Below the pieces are notes generated by a model. It saw only the letters and a list, made by a program, of their open reading frames with translations, searched no databases and had not been told where the DNA came from. A DNA stretch of 64,000 nucleotides from Fodinicola acaciae (GTDB lineage Bacteria > Actinomycetota > Actinomycetes > Mycobacteriales > HKI-0501), in contig NZ_WOTN01000002.1 in assembly GCF_010993745.1 (NCBI RefSeq), positions 1 to 64,000 of the forward strand. The letters run 5' to 3'. Numbering within the stretch: position 1 is the stretch's first letter; every line of letters starts with the position of its first letter. Made by a program: the position numbers and the translations under genes. Shown here piece after piece: positions 32,307-41,751 of this stretch.

Positions 32307-33149
32307 GTGGGGATGCTTTGTGCAGTGACATTCAACCGGTATGGCCGGCTTTATTACTTTCAGCCTGGGAAATTCTCACCGGCGGTGGGTGACCAGGTGC
32401 TCGTACCGACCGATGACGGCACCGAGGTCGCGCAGTGTGTCTGGGCTCCGCAGTGGGTCTCGGAGGACACCGACGGTTTCCCGGAGATCGCCGGCGTGGC
32501 CGGTCCGGAGGACCTGAGTCGCGACCACGACCAGCGGCGGCTGAAAGCGCGTGCCCGGGTGGCCGCCAAGCGGCTGATCCGCGAGCACGAGCTGCCGATG
32601 AAGGTGGTCGGTGTCGACCACGCGCCGGACGACAACCGCACGACGATCTACTTCACCGCGGCGCACCGGGTCGACTTCCGTGCTCTCGTACGGGACCTCG
32701 GCGCCACCCTGAAGGCGCGGGTCGAGCTGCGGCAGCTGTCGGCGCGTGACTCGGCGCGGCTGCAGGGTGGCATCGGCTCGTGCGGGCGTGACCTGTGCTG
32801 TTCGACGTTCCTGGTGGACTTCGAGCCGGTCAGCATCCGGATGGCCAAGGACCAGGACCTGCCGCTCAACCCGATGCGGATCTCCGGCGCGTGCGGGCGG
32901 CTGATGTGCTGCCTGAAGTACGAGCACCCGCTCTACGCCGACTTCAAGTCCAAGGCACCTGCGGTCGGCGAGACGGTCGAGACCGAGCAGGGTCGTGGCC
33001 GGGTGGTCGGCCACGACGTGCCGCGCGAGTCGGTGGTCGTGCGCATGGAGGCCGACGGTTCGCGCTGTGCCTGCCCGCTGGCCAGCGTCTGCGGCTCTCG
33101 CCAGGCGTACGAGTCCTCGCCCGCCGCGCAGGGACCGGTCGGTGGCTAG
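32307..33149 (+). CDS. ricT: RicT-like PSP1-domain protein
   Basis: 280 residues. PSP1 C-terminal domain protein. It keeps the conserved cysteines (GSCGRDLCCSTFL and SGACGRLMCCLKYEH) that, in the Bacillus RicAFT complex, help bind Fe-S clusters; that complex controls RNA processing and development. In actinobacteria it lies near holB. Start GTG 32307 is six bases after TACGCT, giving a leaderless transcript (N-terminus MGMLCAVTFNRYG); ATG 32313 is the alternative. No RicA or RicF gene is nearby. Its end overlaps the convergent VOC gene by 4 bp. Confidence 0.87.
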   Translation: MGMLCAVTFNRYGRLYYFQPGKFSPAVGDQVLVPTDDGTEVAQCVWAPQWVSEDTDGFPEIAGVAGPEDLSRDHDQRRLKARARVAAKRLIREHELPMKVVGVDHAPDDNRTTIYFTAAHRVDFRALVRDLGATLKARVELRQLSARDSARLQGGIGSCGRDLCCSTFLVDFEPVSIRMAKDQDLPLNPMRISGACGRLMCCLKYEHPLYADFKSKAPAVGETVETEQGRGRVVGHDVPRESVVVRMEADGSRCACPLASVCGSRQAYESSPAAQGPVGG

Positions 33150-33586
33150 CTGACCCGCTCGGCCAGCTCGACGATGATGCCGGCCGGTCCACGCAGATAG
33201 CACAGCCAGAAGCTGTTCTCGTAGTTCACCAGCTCGCCGACCAGCTCGGCGCCGTGCTTCCTGAGCCGGTCGATCACGTCCTGGATGTCCTGCACCTCGA
33301 ACAGCACGTGGCGCAGGCCGGACACGTTCGCCGGCGCCGCCGCGTCTCCGTCGGGCGCCGCCGGCGCGTGGTATTTGATCAGCTCGAGCGCCGCGTGGCC
33401 GTCCGGCGTACGGACCATCGCGACGTCCGACCGCACTCCGTCGAGGCCGACGATACGGTCGACCGCGCTGCTGTCCGCCAGCGACGACTCGCCTTCCAGC
33501 TTGAGGCCGAGCTCGGTGAAGAACGCGACAGCGGCAGGCAGGTCGTCGACGACGATGCCGAGGTGTTCGAAACGAGGGAAACTCAT
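33146..33586 (-). CDS. VOC-family (glyoxalase-like) protein
   Basis: 146 residues forming two beta-alpha-beta-beta-beta modules. Likely metal ligands are H8 (FEHLGIVV), E (ALELIKY), H (LRHVLFEV) and E near the end (IIVELAE), in the order seen in glyoxalase I and methylmalonyl-CoA epimerase. The pattern is closest in layout to methylmalonyl-CoA epimerase, but the substrate cannot be decided. CAGGCT six bases upstream of the ATG suggests a leaderless message. Confidence 0.8.
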   Translation of the reverse strand: MSFPRFEHLGIVVDDLPAAVAFFTELGLKLEGESSLADSSAVDRIVGLDGVRSDVAMVRTPDGHAALELIKYHAPAAPDGDAAAPANVSGLRHVLFEVQDIQDVIDRLRKHGAELVGELVNYENSFWLCYLRGPAGIIVELAERVS

Positions 33587-33640
33587 GGCCCCAGCCTGCC
33601 TGGCGGGCAGGTGAAGGTCGTCACCAGAACTGATGATTTC

Positions 33641-34093
33641 CTAGGATTCGGCGGCATGCCGCGGTGGTGCCATCGGCTCGGGCTCGTCGTCCGGCTGGTC
33701 GATCGGCGGCAGCGGAGGCCGGCGGGGTTGCGGCCGCCGGCGTGTCCCGGCCGGCTCGGTCGAGTCGTCGATGACCGGCAGCTCGGCCGTCGGATACGTG
33801 TCGTCCTTGACCTGCGGCTCCGGTGCGGCCGGCGGCGCCTTGTCGAAGGACGGTGGGTCCGACGGGTCGGCGATCGGCGCCGCGCTGGACGCCGACGGCC
33901 GGAAGGACGCGGCCGCGTACGGTGGCAGGACCACCGCCTGGGCGACGATCGTCCGCGTGCCGTCGTGCGTGATCGACGGACTGCCGTGCAGCTCGTAGCC
34001 CTCGTCCAGGGCCATCGACACCCGGCGGCAGAACTCGGCGTCGTCCGGGCCGGTGAGCACCCGGTAGCGCAGTCGTTCCGACACAGTCGCCAT
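33641..34093 (-). CDS. DUF1737-domain protein with disordered proline-rich tail
   Basis: 150 residues. The first 60 residues (YRVLTGPDDAEFCRRVSMALDEGYELHGSPSIT...VAQAVV) match DUF1737, a small domain of unknown function. The remaining 90 residues are acidic, proline-rich and probably disordered. No membrane segment. It appears to be a single-gene unit between the VOC gene and the two-component system. Confidence 0.75.
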   Translation of the reverse strand: MATVSERLRYRVLTGPDDAEFCRRVSMALDEGYELHGSPSITHDGTRTIVAQAVVLPPYAAASFRPSASSAAPIADPSDPPSFDKAPPAAPEPQVKDDTYPTAELPVIDDSTEPAGTRRRPQPRRPPLPPIDQPDDEPEPMAPPRHAAES

Positions 34094-34161
34094 GGTCCGC
34101 CTCTCGCCGCGGTCAGTCTCTCCAGCGTATGAGGTCAGCCGCGATCGTGCGCAGCAGGCTC

Positions 34162-34821
34162 CTACACGAGATCGGCGTCGTGTACGAGCAGCGCGATCTG
34201 TACGCGGTTGTTGAGATCCAGCTTGGTGAGGATCCGCGAGACGTGTGCTTTCACCGTGGGGACGCTGAGATAGAGCGCGGCGCCGATCTCGGCGTTGGAT
34301 TTTCCTTCGCCGACAGCGACCGCGATCTGCCGCTCGCGCTCGCTGAGTGCGTCGAGTCGCCGCAGCGCTCGGTCGCGGCGGGTGTCGGTGTCGGAGGCGG
34401 CGACACGCGACATCAGCCGGCGGGTCACCGCCGGCGAGAGCACCGGCATGCCGCTGGCGACCCGGCGGATCGCCTCGACGATGTCGGCCGGCGGAGTGTC
34501 CTTCAGTACGAAGCCGGAGGCGCCGGCCCGCAGTGCACGCAGGACGTGCTCGTCGGCGTCGAAGGTGGTCAGCACGATCACCTCCGGCGCGTCCGGTCGG
34601 CCGCGGAGCGCCTCGGTCGCGGCCAGGCCGTCCATCGCCGGCATCCGGATGTCCATCAGCACCACGTCCGGCCGGTGCTCCGTGACCAGCGCCGGCACTT
34701 GCGTGCCGTCGCCGGCCTCGCCGACCACGGCCAGGTCAGCCGCGCCGCTGAGCATCATCGTCAGGCCAGCGCGCAGCAGCGGGTCGTCGTCGACGATCAG
34801 CACCCGGATGGCCTCGGTCAT
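34162..34821 (-). CDS. NarL/LuxR-family response regulator
   Basis: 219 residues. N-terminal receiver domain (VLIVDDDPLLRAGL; phosphorylated Asp in VVLMDIRMP near residue 53; Thr and Lys switch residues in VLTTFD and FVLKD). The C-terminal helix-turn-helix reads LSERERQIAVAVGEGKSNAEIGAALYLSVPTVKAHVSRI, of the LuxR type. ATG 34821 overlaps the kinase stop, so the pair is translationally coupled. The target genes are unknown; an ABC transporter operon 2 kb away is a plausible candidate, but no shared operator is visible. Confidence 0.92.
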   Translation of the reverse strand: MTEAIRVLIVDDDPLLRAGLTMMLSGAADLAVVGEAGDGTQVPALVTEHRPDVVLMDIRMPAMDGLAATEALRGRPDAPEVIVLTTFDADEHVLRALRAGASGFVLKDTPPADIVEAIRRVASGMPVLSPAVTRRLMSRVAASDTDTRRDRALRRLDALSERERQIAVAVGEGKSNAEIGAALYLSVPTVKAHVSRILTKLDLNNRVQIALLVHDADLV

Positions 34822-35960
34822 GACGGCCACGGTAGCCAGCCCGCCAGCCGGAAGCCGCCGTCCGGTGTGCGGTCGTGCTCCAGCCGGCCGCCGGCCAGCG
34901 CGACCCGCTCGGCCAGGCCGGCCAGGCCGTGACCGGAGCCGGGTCGCCCGGTCGTACGGTCCGCCGCGCCGTTGCGCACCTCGACCGACAGCCCGTCGCC
35001 GGGCGTACGTTCGACGGTCACCGTCACCTCGGCGCCCGGAGCGTGCTGGCGCGCGTTGGTGAGGGCCTCGCGGACGATCCGGTATGCCGTGCGGCCGGCA
35101 CGCTCCGGCACCTCACCCTCGCCACGTTCGACCAGCTCGACGCGCATGCCGCCGCGCGCGGACTCGGCGATCAGCGCCGGCAGGTCGGCGTACGTCGGCT
35201 GGGGCAGCTCGCTGGTCGGCGCGCGCAGGACGCCGATCACCTCGCGCAGATCCTGCATCGCCTGGTGGGTGCTCTCGCGGATCACCGCGGCGGCTCGCGC
35301 GACCTGCTCCGGCGGCGCGTCCGGATGAAACTCCAGCGCCCCGGCGTGCACGCTCAGCAGCGACAGCCGGTGGCCGAGTAGGTCGTGCATCTCGCGCGCG
35401 ATCTCCTCGCGTACGAGGTGCTGCGCCTGTTCCGTACGCAGCTTCGCCTCGGCTTCCGCGCGCTCGGCACGGTCGCGCAGCGACATGATCAGCTGCCGGC
35501 GGTGCCGGACGAACAGCCCCCAGCCGACGACGCCGACGCTGGTCGCCACCGCGAACGCCACGACCCACGCCACCACGTCGGCCGGCAGCACCGACGAGGC
35601 CCGCACCGGCACGTAGACCGACACCGCGAGGACCCGCAGCGCACAGACGACTGCCGTGGTCTTCACCGGCCGATGGATCGCCACGGTCAGCAGCGCCACC
35701 AGCTGTGCGCCCGCGGACAGGTCGACGACGGTCGACACCGGGATCATCGCCACGGCAACTGCCACCGGCCAGCGCCGGCGAAACGCGACGGCCAGCACCG
35801 AGGCGACGATGGCGACGCCGACACCGATCGTCAGCGGACCGGCCTTCTTGCCCGGGTCGGCCAGCGCGAGCAGATAGAACCAGGCCGCATAGCCGACCGC
35901 CGCGCCGAACAGCGCGAGGTCGGCGGCCCAGTCCCGGCCGGAGCGCCGCACCTGCGTCAT
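34818..35960 (-). CDS. Sensor histidine kinase (HisKA_3 type)
   Basis: 380 residues. About five membrane spans in residues 15-175, then a dimerisation/phosphoacceptor helix EIAREMHDLLGHRLSLLS with the His near residue 190, and an HATPase domain (TAYRIVREALTNARQHAPGA; GSGHGLAGLAERVAL). It phosphorylates the downstream NarL-type regulator. There is no recognisable periplasmic sensor domain, as in the DesK-like/intramembrane-sensing class. ATG 35960 was chosen because the first span begins soon after it; the long upstream frame is not protein-like. Confidence 0.9.
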   Translation of the reverse strand: MTQVRRSGRDWAADLALFGAAVGYAAWFYLLALADPGKKAGPLTIGVGVAIVASVLAVAFRRRWPVAVAVAMIPVSTVVDLSAGAQLVALLTVAIHRPVKTTAVVCALRVLAVSVYVPVRASSVLPADVVAWVVAFAVATSVGVVGWGLFVRHRRQLIMSLRDRAERAEAEAKLRTEQAQHLVREEIAREMHDLLGHRLSLLSVHAGALEFHPDAPPEQVARAAAVIRESTHQAMQDLREVIGVLRAPTSELPQPTYADLPALIAESARGGMRVELVERGEGEVPERAGRTAYRIVREALTNARQHAPGAEVTVTVERTPGDGLSVEVRNGAADRTTGRPGSGHGLAGLAERVALAGGRLEHDRTPDGGFRLAGWLPWPS

Positions 35961-36096
35961 GCCGCGAAACGTACCAACCCGGATGCCGGTTTTGCGGCCG
36001 GATATGCCGAAGTCACCGCAGGCCGATACTTTCGGCTCGAGGCCGCAGACCGCGGTCCGATGCGCTCGATATGACGGTTTTCCTAGCGTCGAAGGC

Positions 36097-36768
36097 ATGT
36101 CGCATTTCGCACCGATCACGGTGGCGCCGCCGGTGTGGCAGCGCGCGCTGGTGTGGCTCGGACTGCCGGCGGCCGGCGCCGGCCTCGGCTGGCTGGTGCA
36201 CCTGGTCGCCGGCTGGGTCGCGTCGCTGCCGTCGATCCCGTTCCAGGGTCCGTTCAAGATCGTGGCGGCGCTGCCCCGGCCGTACGGCCTGATCGGTGTG
36301 CTGGCGGTCGGCGTCGCGGCTGGTCTGGTGCTGGCTTTCCTCGCACATCTGGACGAGCTGGCGGTCACCGTCGACGCCGCCGGAGTACGGCTGGCGCGCG
36401 GTGACATCGTCGACGACTTCGACCGCGGATCGGTGGCGGCGGCCTTCTCCGACAAGAGCGAGCTCGTCTTGCTGCGCTCGGACGGAAAGGAGCTGGCCAG
36501 AGAGAAACACGACCTCAAACCTGGACGGCTCGCCGGCGCGTTCGGCGCGTTCGGCATCCGCTGGCTCGACCACGATCCGTACGAGGAGACCTACCGGCGC
36601 TGGGTCGACGGGACGCCTGGCCTGTCGACCGCCGCCAACGCCCTGCTGAAGGCCCGTGCGGAGGCGCTGAAGAACGGCGACCAGGACGACCTGCGCGAGC
36701 TGCGGCGCGAGCTGGCGCGGCTCAACGTGGTCGTACGCGACCGGAACAAGAAGCAGTTCTGGCGCTGA
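36097..36768 (+). CDS. YqeB-like membrane protein
   Basis: 223 residues. Two membrane spans at the N-terminus (LPAAGAGLGWLVHLVAGWVA; GLIGVLAVGVAAGLVLAFL) separated by SLPSIPFQGPFKIVAALP, the pattern of Bacillus YqeB. A cytoplasmic beta-rich PH-like domain follows (VTVDAAGVRLARGD...), then a helical tail rich in charged residues. Function unknown. ATG 36097 is seven bases after TAGCGT, a leaderless layout. It ends 57 bp before the drrA gene and is probably separate, since a strong regulated promoter lies between them. Confidence 0.72.
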   Translation: MSHFAPITVAPPVWQRALVWLGLPAAGAGLGWLVHLVAGWVASLPSIPFQGPFKIVAALPRPYGLIGVLAVGVAAGLVLAFLAHLDELAVTVDAAGVRLARGDIVDDFDRGSVAAAFSDKSELVLLRSDGKELAREKHDLKPGRLAGAFGAFGIRWLDHDPYEETYRRWVDGTPGLSTAANALLKARAEALKNGDQDDLRELRRELARLNVVVRDRNKKQFWR

Positions 36769-36774
36769 CAGCCG

Positions 36775-36819
36775 GTGTCAGGCCGGCGGCAGGCCGGTGT
36801 CAGCCCGGCCGGTGACAGT
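36775..36819 (+). promoter_or_regulatory. SARP-type triple heptamer and -10 element for the exporter operon
   Basis: Three direct heptamers at an 11-bp period: GTGTCAG (36775), GCGGCAG (36786) and GTGTCAG (36797). Then 10 bp and GACAGT (36814-36819) as a -10-like hexamer, six bases before the ATG, so the message would be leaderless. The same layout precedes three other genes in the window. Confidence 0.8.
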
Positions 36820-36825
36820 GTCGCC

Positions 36826-37770
36826 ATGACGAACGTGGCGATCACGGCCTCCGGACTGCGGAAGGCCTATCAGGACAAGGTCGTGCTGGACGGCATCGAT
36901 CTCAACGTGTCCGCGGGGACGGTCTTCTCGCTGCTCGGTCCCAACGGAGCCGGCAAGACGACCACGGTCAACGTGCTGACCACGCTGGTGAGGCCGGACG
37001 GCGGGACCGTACGCGTCGCCGGGCACGACCTCGCGTCCGAGACGAAGGCCGTACGCGCGGCGATCGGTGTCACCGGGCAGTTCGCGTCGGTGGACGACCT
37101 GTTGACCGGCGAGGAAAACCTGCGGCTGATGGCCGATCTGCAGCACCTCGGTGGCCGCGAAGGCAGACGCGTCGTCGAGCAGCTGCTGGACCGCTTCGAC
37201 CTGACCGACGCAGCGCGCAAGATGGCGGCGACGTACTCCGGCGGCATGCGGCGCAAGCTCGACCTCGCGATGACGCTGGTCGGCCGGCCGCGGATCGTCT
37301 TCCTGGACGAGCCGACCACCGGCCTGGATCCGCGTAGCCGGCGGACGATGTGGGACATCGTGCGTGAGCTGGTGGCCGATGGCATGACGATCTTCCTCAC
37401 CACGCAGTATCTGGAGGAGGCCGACCAGTTGGCCGATCGGATCGCGGTGCTCGACCAGGGACGGCTGGTCGCCGAAGGCACGCCGGAGCAGCTCAAGCGG
37501 CGGATCCCCGGCAGCCACGTGCGGCTGCGGTTCGCCGAGAGCGCGCGGCTGGACGCGGCCGTACGCGTGCTGACCGATGCGACGCCGGACCGGGAAAACC
37601 TGGTGCTCCGGGTGCCGAGCGACGCCGACGTGAAGTCGTTGCGGGCGGTGCTGGACCGGCTCGACGAGTACGCCATCGAGGTCGCCGAGTTTTCCGTACA
37701 CACACCGGACCTGGACGACGTTTTCCTTTCCCTGACTGGACATTCGAGCACGAAGGCAGTGGCGAAATGA
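36826..37770 (+). CDS. DrrA-type ABC transporter ATP-binding protein
   Basis: 314 residues. Daunorubicin-resistance subfamily ABC ATPase: Walker A GPNGAGKTT, signature YSGGMRRKL, Walker B IVFLDEPTTGLD, and the family's C-terminal extension. It powers drug export through the coupled permease gene (ATGA overlap). In antibiotic producers such pairs give self-resistance or export a product. The promoter carries the SARP-like triple heptamer. Confidence 0.93.
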   Translation: MTNVAITASGLRKAYQDKVVLDGIDLNVSAGTVFSLLGPNGAGKTTTVNVLTTLVRPDGGTVRVAGHDLASETKAVRAAIGVTGQFASVDDLLTGEENLRLMADLQHLGGREGRRVVEQLLDRFDLTDAARKMAATYSGGMRRKLDLAMTLVGRPRIVFLDEPTTGLDPRSRRTMWDIVRELVADGMTIFLTTQYLEEADQLADRIAVLDQGRLVAEGTPEQLKRRIPGSHVRLRFAESARLDAAVRVLTDATPDRENLVLRVPSDADVKSLRAVLDRLDEYAIEVAEFSVHTPDLDDVFLSLTGHSSTKAVAK

Positions 37771-38516
37771 CTTCTCTCACCGATTCGGCGATCATGTTGC
37801 GGCGCAATTTCCGGCACACCATGCGCAGCCCGGTCGTGCTGTTCAACGCGATCCTGTTTCCGATCGTGATGATGTTCATGTTCGTGTACGTGCTCGGCGG
37901 CGGCTTCAGCGTCGGCGGCGACTACGTCGACTACGCGACGCCGGGCATGGTCATGCTGGCCATCTGTTACGGCATGGGCGCGACGGCGACCGCGGTGAAC
38001 TCCGACATGACAAAGGGGATCATCAACCGGTTCCGGGTCATGGACGTGTCGCGTGGCGCGGTGCTGACCGGCCATGTCGTCGCGACGGTGCTGCGTACGG
38101 TCATCGGCATGGCGGCCATCGTCGGAGTCGCTTTCCTGATGGGTTTCCGTCCGTCGGCGAGCTTCGGGCAATGGCTTGCGGTGTGCGGCATTCTCGTGCT
38201 CGCCGTGGTCGCGGTCACCTGGCTGACCATCGCCTGCGGCCTGGCCGCGAAAACCCCGGAGTCGGCCGGATTCGCCGCCGTACCGCTGATCATGCTGCCG
38301 TTTTTCAGCAGCGCGATCATCCCGGCGGAGAAAATGGGGCCGGTCGTCCGGGAATTCGCCGAATACCAGCCGTTCACGCCGATCATTGAGACCGTACGCG
38401 GACTTTTCCACGGCACACCGCCAATCGGCTCCACGATTGCCGCGATCGCCTGGTGCGTGGGAATCGGCCTCGTCGGTTACGTGTGGGCGATGTGGAAGTT
38501 CAACCGGCGAGTGTGA
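37767..38516 (+). CDS. DrrB-type ABC transporter permease
   Basis: 249 residues with about six membrane spans. ABC-2 type permease of the DrrB family; the N-terminus (MLRRNFRHTMRSPVVLFNAILFP) and the segment VPLIMLPFFSSAIIPAEKMGPVVREFAEYQPFTP are typical. It forms the membrane channel for the DrrA-like ATPase. Its end overlaps the convergent SARP gene by 17 bp. Confidence 0.92.
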   Translation: MTSLTDSAIMLRRNFRHTMRSPVVLFNAILFPIVMMFMFVYVLGGGFSVGGDYVDYATPGMVMLAICYGMGATATAVNSDMTKGIINRFRVMDVSRGAVLTGHVVATVLRTVIGMAAIVGVAFLMGFRPSASFGQWLAVCGILVLAVVAVTWLTIACGLAAKTPESAGFAAVPLIMLPFFSSAIIPAEKMGPVVREFAEYQPFTPIIETVRGLFHGTPPIGSTIAAIAWCVGIGLVGYVWAMWKFNRRV

Positions 38517-41500
38517 CCGCGGCCAGCTCGCGCCAGTTTTCCGGCGACTCCCGCGCCACCTCGGTGAATGTCGCGTCACCGAGGTGGCGCCGCGCTGTCC
38601 GCTCGATCCGTGCCGCATCTGGTTGCGAGTGGTCCGGCAGGCCGCGTACGGCCGTGCTCGCCGCGAGCAGCCGCGCCGCTTGCTCGTAGTTTTCCTGGCG
38701 CAGCGCCAAATCCGCGATGCCGGTGAGCACGGCCGAGAGCAGCGGGGCGATCGGCAGCTCGGACACCGCCGCCAAGGCCGCGGCGTGATGGTCGCGTGCG
38801 TCGTCCAGGTTTTCCGCGAGATAGCCGAGCAACGTGTGCGTCACGGCGCGTACGTTGGCGCGCTCGGCGTCCTTGCCGAGCATCTCCGTCGCAGCCCGCA
38901 GATGCTGGCGTGCCTGCTCGGCGTCGCCACTCCAGCGCGCGATGCCGGCTTTCGCCAGCGCCAGCTCGGCCAAGGCCTCCGGCCACGCGACCCGTTCGGC
39001 GACGCGCTGTGCCTCCGCCATCGCGGCGGCGCTGGACTCCTCGTCACCGGACAACCAGTGCAGCTCGGCCTGCCGTGACCGCATGCGTACGACATCCTCG
39101 ATGGCACCGACCTCGACGACGATCGCGATCGCCTGCTCATAGCGCGCACACGCACCGGCGAAGTCACCGCGCGTGGCTATGCAGTCGGCCAGCTCGGTGA
39201 ACGCGAACGCGATCCCCCACCGGTCGCCGATCTCGCGAAACTCGGCGAGCGACCGCTCCAGGTTGCCGGCCGCGTCGTTCTCGGTGTCGCCGGTCATGAT
39301 CTGCGCCTTGCCCAGCTGCAGCCGCCCCAGCGCGCGGACCCACGGGTCTTCGTCGGTGAGCAGCGGCTCGAACACCGCCTCGCCGCCCTCCGGTGTCTCC
39401 ACCATCCGATGCAGCCAGGCGATGAACCCGAGCGCCGGATGGAGCCGCTGGTCGACGCGCCGGCCGACGTCGTACGCCCGGCGGATCCAGTCCGCGCCGG
39501 AAAACTGGTCGCTGCGGCCCGAGGTCACCAGCATGACGACGTACCCATAGACCAGCGCCTTGACCTCGTCGCCAACCTCGCCGGGCAGCGCGACGGCCGC
39601 CATGATCAGCTCGTTGCCTTCGGCCTTGTGACCGCCGAGCCACCAGTACCAGCCGGCCGCAGCGGCCAGCCGCATCGCACCATCGGCGTCGCCGCCGGCG
39701 ATCGCGCCACGCATCGCGGCGCCGATGTTGTCGTGCTCGGCCTCCAGCACGGCGAGCCAGTCCAGCTGCTCGGCGCGCCGCAGGTGCGGCTCGGCGGTGT
39801 TGGCCAGCTCGGTGACGTACGCGAGGTGCGCGCGGCGAGCCGACTCCGACTCGCCGGCCTCGGCCAGCCGCTGCTGCGCGTACTCCTTGATCGTGCCGAG
39901 CATCCGATAGCGCGGCGCGCTGTCGCCGTAGGTGACCACCAGTGACTTCTCGGCCAGCGCGGTCAGCAGTTCGAGCACGTCGCCGGTGGCACAGACGCGT
40001 TCCGCCGCTTCCAGGCTCGCGCCACCGGCGAAGACCGACAGCCGGCGCAGCACCACGCGCTCGGCGTCGGTGAGCAGTTCCCAGCTCCAGTCGATCACCG
40101 CGCGCAGCGTCCGGTGGCGCGGCAATGCCGTACGGCTGCCGCCGGTGAGCAGCCGGAACCGGTCGTCCAGCCGGTTGGCGAGCTGGTCGAGCGAGATCGT
40201 CCGCAGCCGGGCCGCGGCCAGCTCGATGGCCAGCGGCATGCCGTCCAGCGCCTGGCAGATCCGCGCCATGGTCGCCAGCGTGCCGGCATCGGTGGCGAGG
40301 TCGCCGCGTACGGCGGTGGCCCGGTCGCGCAGCAGCCGTACGGCCGGCGCGGCCTCGATCTCGCTCGGATCGGCCCGCTCGGACGGCAGGACCAGCGGCG
40401 CGACCTGCCACAATGCCTCGCCGGTGATGCCGAGCGGCTCGCGGCTGGTCGCGAGGATCCGCAGCCGCTGGCACTCGCCGAGCACGCGGTGCGCGAACGT
40501 CGCCGCCGACTCGATCACGTGCTCGCAGTTGTCCAGGACCAGCACCATCGTGCGTTCGCGGGCGGCGGCGATGAAGCGGTCGACCGGCTCCGCGTCCGTC
40601 ACGTCACCAAGCAGGGCGTCTCGCAGCCTGAGCGCGTCGAGCGCCGCCTGCGCCACGTCACCGTCGGCGCCGATGGCGGCCAGCTCGACCAGCCAGGCCC
40701 CGTCCGGCAGGTCGCCGAGCAGCGTACGCGCGGTCTCGGTGGCCAGCCGCGTCTTTCCGGAGCCGCCCGGACCGATCAGCGTGGTGAGCCGGTGGCCGGC
40801 GACCAGCTCGCGTACGGCCGCAAGATCGGCGTCCTTGCCGACGAAGCTGGTCAGCTCGGCGCGCAGGTTGGTCTTCGGTACGCCGTCCGGCCGACCCAGC
40901 TCGCCGCGCAACAGGGCGACGTGCAGCGCGGACAGCTCCTGCGACGGGTCGACGCCGAGGTCGTCGGCCAGTTTTTCCCGCGTACGCTCGTAAACCTGCA
41001 GTGCCTCGGCGTCGCGGCCGGTCGCGACGAGCGCACGCATCAACGCGGCGACCAGCCGCTCGCGGGCCGGATGCGCGGCGACCACATCGGTCAGCTCGGT
41101 GACCAGCCGCGCGCTGTTGCCGAGACCGATCTCTGCGTCGAACCGGTCCTCCATCGCGGTCAGCCGGAGGCTTTCCAGCCGCGTCACGGCCGCGTCGAAG
41201 GCCTCGCTTTCGGTCAGGCCGACGTCCTGCATGGCCGCGCCGCGCCACAACGCGAGGGCATCGCGCAGCCGTTGCAGCCGCAATGGATCGGCGCCGTCGC
41301 GTGCCTGGCTGACCAGGCGCTCGAACCGTACGGCGTCGACCGCGTCCGGCTCGACGGCCAGCCGATAGCCGTTTGGCTGGCCGTCGACCACGCCGTCCGG
41401 CAATGCCTTGCGCAGCCGGGACACCAGGCGCTGCAGGGCGTTGGCCGCGTCGGCCGGCGGCTGCTCACCCCAGATCCAGTCGACCAGCGTGGTCTTCGAG

Positions 41501-41622
41501 ACGACGTGTCCCGGATCGAGCGCGAGCGCGACGAGCAGGCCGCGCAGCCGCGCGCCAGGCACGTCGGCGAGGACGCCGTCGTCCGTACGAACCTCGAACG
41601 AACCAAGCATCCGGATCTGCAC
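38500..41622 (-). CDS. AfsR/SARP-family regulator with NB-ARC and TPR-like domains
   Basis: 1040 residues with the chosen start. The N-terminus has an OmpR-type winged helix (VQIRMLGSFEV...GARLRGLLVALAL...LVDWIWG...LQRLVSRLRKAL) then a bacterial transcriptional activation (BTAD) domain to about residue 240, the SARP signature. An NTPase domain follows: Walker A GPGGSGKT near 282 and MVLVLDNCEHV. A long helical repeat region fills the rest. SARPs bind direct heptamer repeats and activate secondary-metabolism genes. GTG 41622 is seven bases after CAAAAT (leaderless); ATG 41652 is an alternative. Divergent from the P450 gene across a promoter with the heptamers. Confidence 0.9.
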   Translation of the reverse strand: MQIRMLGSFEVRTDDGVLADVPGARLRGLLVALALDPGHVVSKTTLVDWIWGEQPPADAANALQRLVSRLRKALPDGVVDGQPNGYRLAVEPDAVDAVRFERLVSQARDGADPLRLQRLRDALALWRGAAMQDVGLTESEAFDAAVTRLESLRLTAMEDRFDAEIGLGNSARLVTELTDVVAAHPARERLVAALMRALVATGRDAEALQVYERTREKLADDLGVDPSQELSALHVALLRGELGRPDGVPKTNLRAELTSFVGKDADLAAVRELVAGHRLTTLIGPGGSGKTRLATETARTLLGDLPDGAWLVELAAIGADGDVAQAALDALRLRDALLGDVTDAEPVDRFIAAARERTMVLVLDNCEHVIESAATFAHRVLGECQRLRILATSREPLGITGEALWQVAPLVLPSERADPSEIEAAPAVRLLRDRATAVRGDLATDAGTLATMARICQALDGMPLAIELAAARLRTISLDQLANRLDDRFRLLTGGSRTALPRHRTLRAVIDWSWELLTDAERVVLRRLSVFAGGASLEAAERVCATGDVLELLTALAEKSLVVTYGDSAPRYRMLGTIKEYAQQRLAEAGESESARRAHLAYVTELANTAEPHLRRAEQLDWLAVLEAEHDNIGAAMRGAIAGGDADGAMRLAAAAGWYWWLGGHKAEGNELIMAAVALPGEVGDEVKALVYGYVVMLVTSGRSDQFSGADWIRRAYDVGRRVDQRLHPALGFIAWLHRMVETPEGGEAVFEPLLTDEDPWVRALGRLQLGKAQIMTGDTENDAAGNLERSLAEFREIGDRWGIAFAFTELADCIATRGDFAGACARYEQAIAIVVEVGAIEDVVRMRSRQAELHWLSGDEESSAAAMAEAQRVAERVAWPEALAELALAKAGIARWSGDAEQARQHLRAATEMLGKDAERANVRAVTHTLLGYLAENLDDARDHHAAALAAVSELPIAPLLSAVLTGIADLALRQENYEQAARLLAASTAVRGLPDHSQPDAARIERTARRHLGDATFTEVARESPENWRELAAVTLAG

Positions 41623-41674
41623 GTGGCCGATTTTGCCACGCGCGACCCGCATCGCTCTTTGACCGGAAATGCCG

Positions 41675-41719
41675 GTGTCCGAGCCGTGTCAGGCCTGTGT
41701 CAGCGCGCTCGGCGAGGGT
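41675..41719 (+). promoter_or_regulatory. SARP-type triple heptamer and -10 element for the P450 gene
   Basis: GTGTCCG (41675), GTGTCAG (41686) and GTGTCAG (41697), at an 11-bp period, then 10 bp and GAGGGT (41714-41719). The P450 ATG is 32 bp downstream of the -10 with a GAGAGGA ribosome-binding site. The site also lies 52 bp upstream of the divergent SARP gene, so autoregulation is possible. Confidence 0.8.
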
Positions 41720-41751
41720 GACCGCGACGAACCGCCACGAGAGGAAAAACG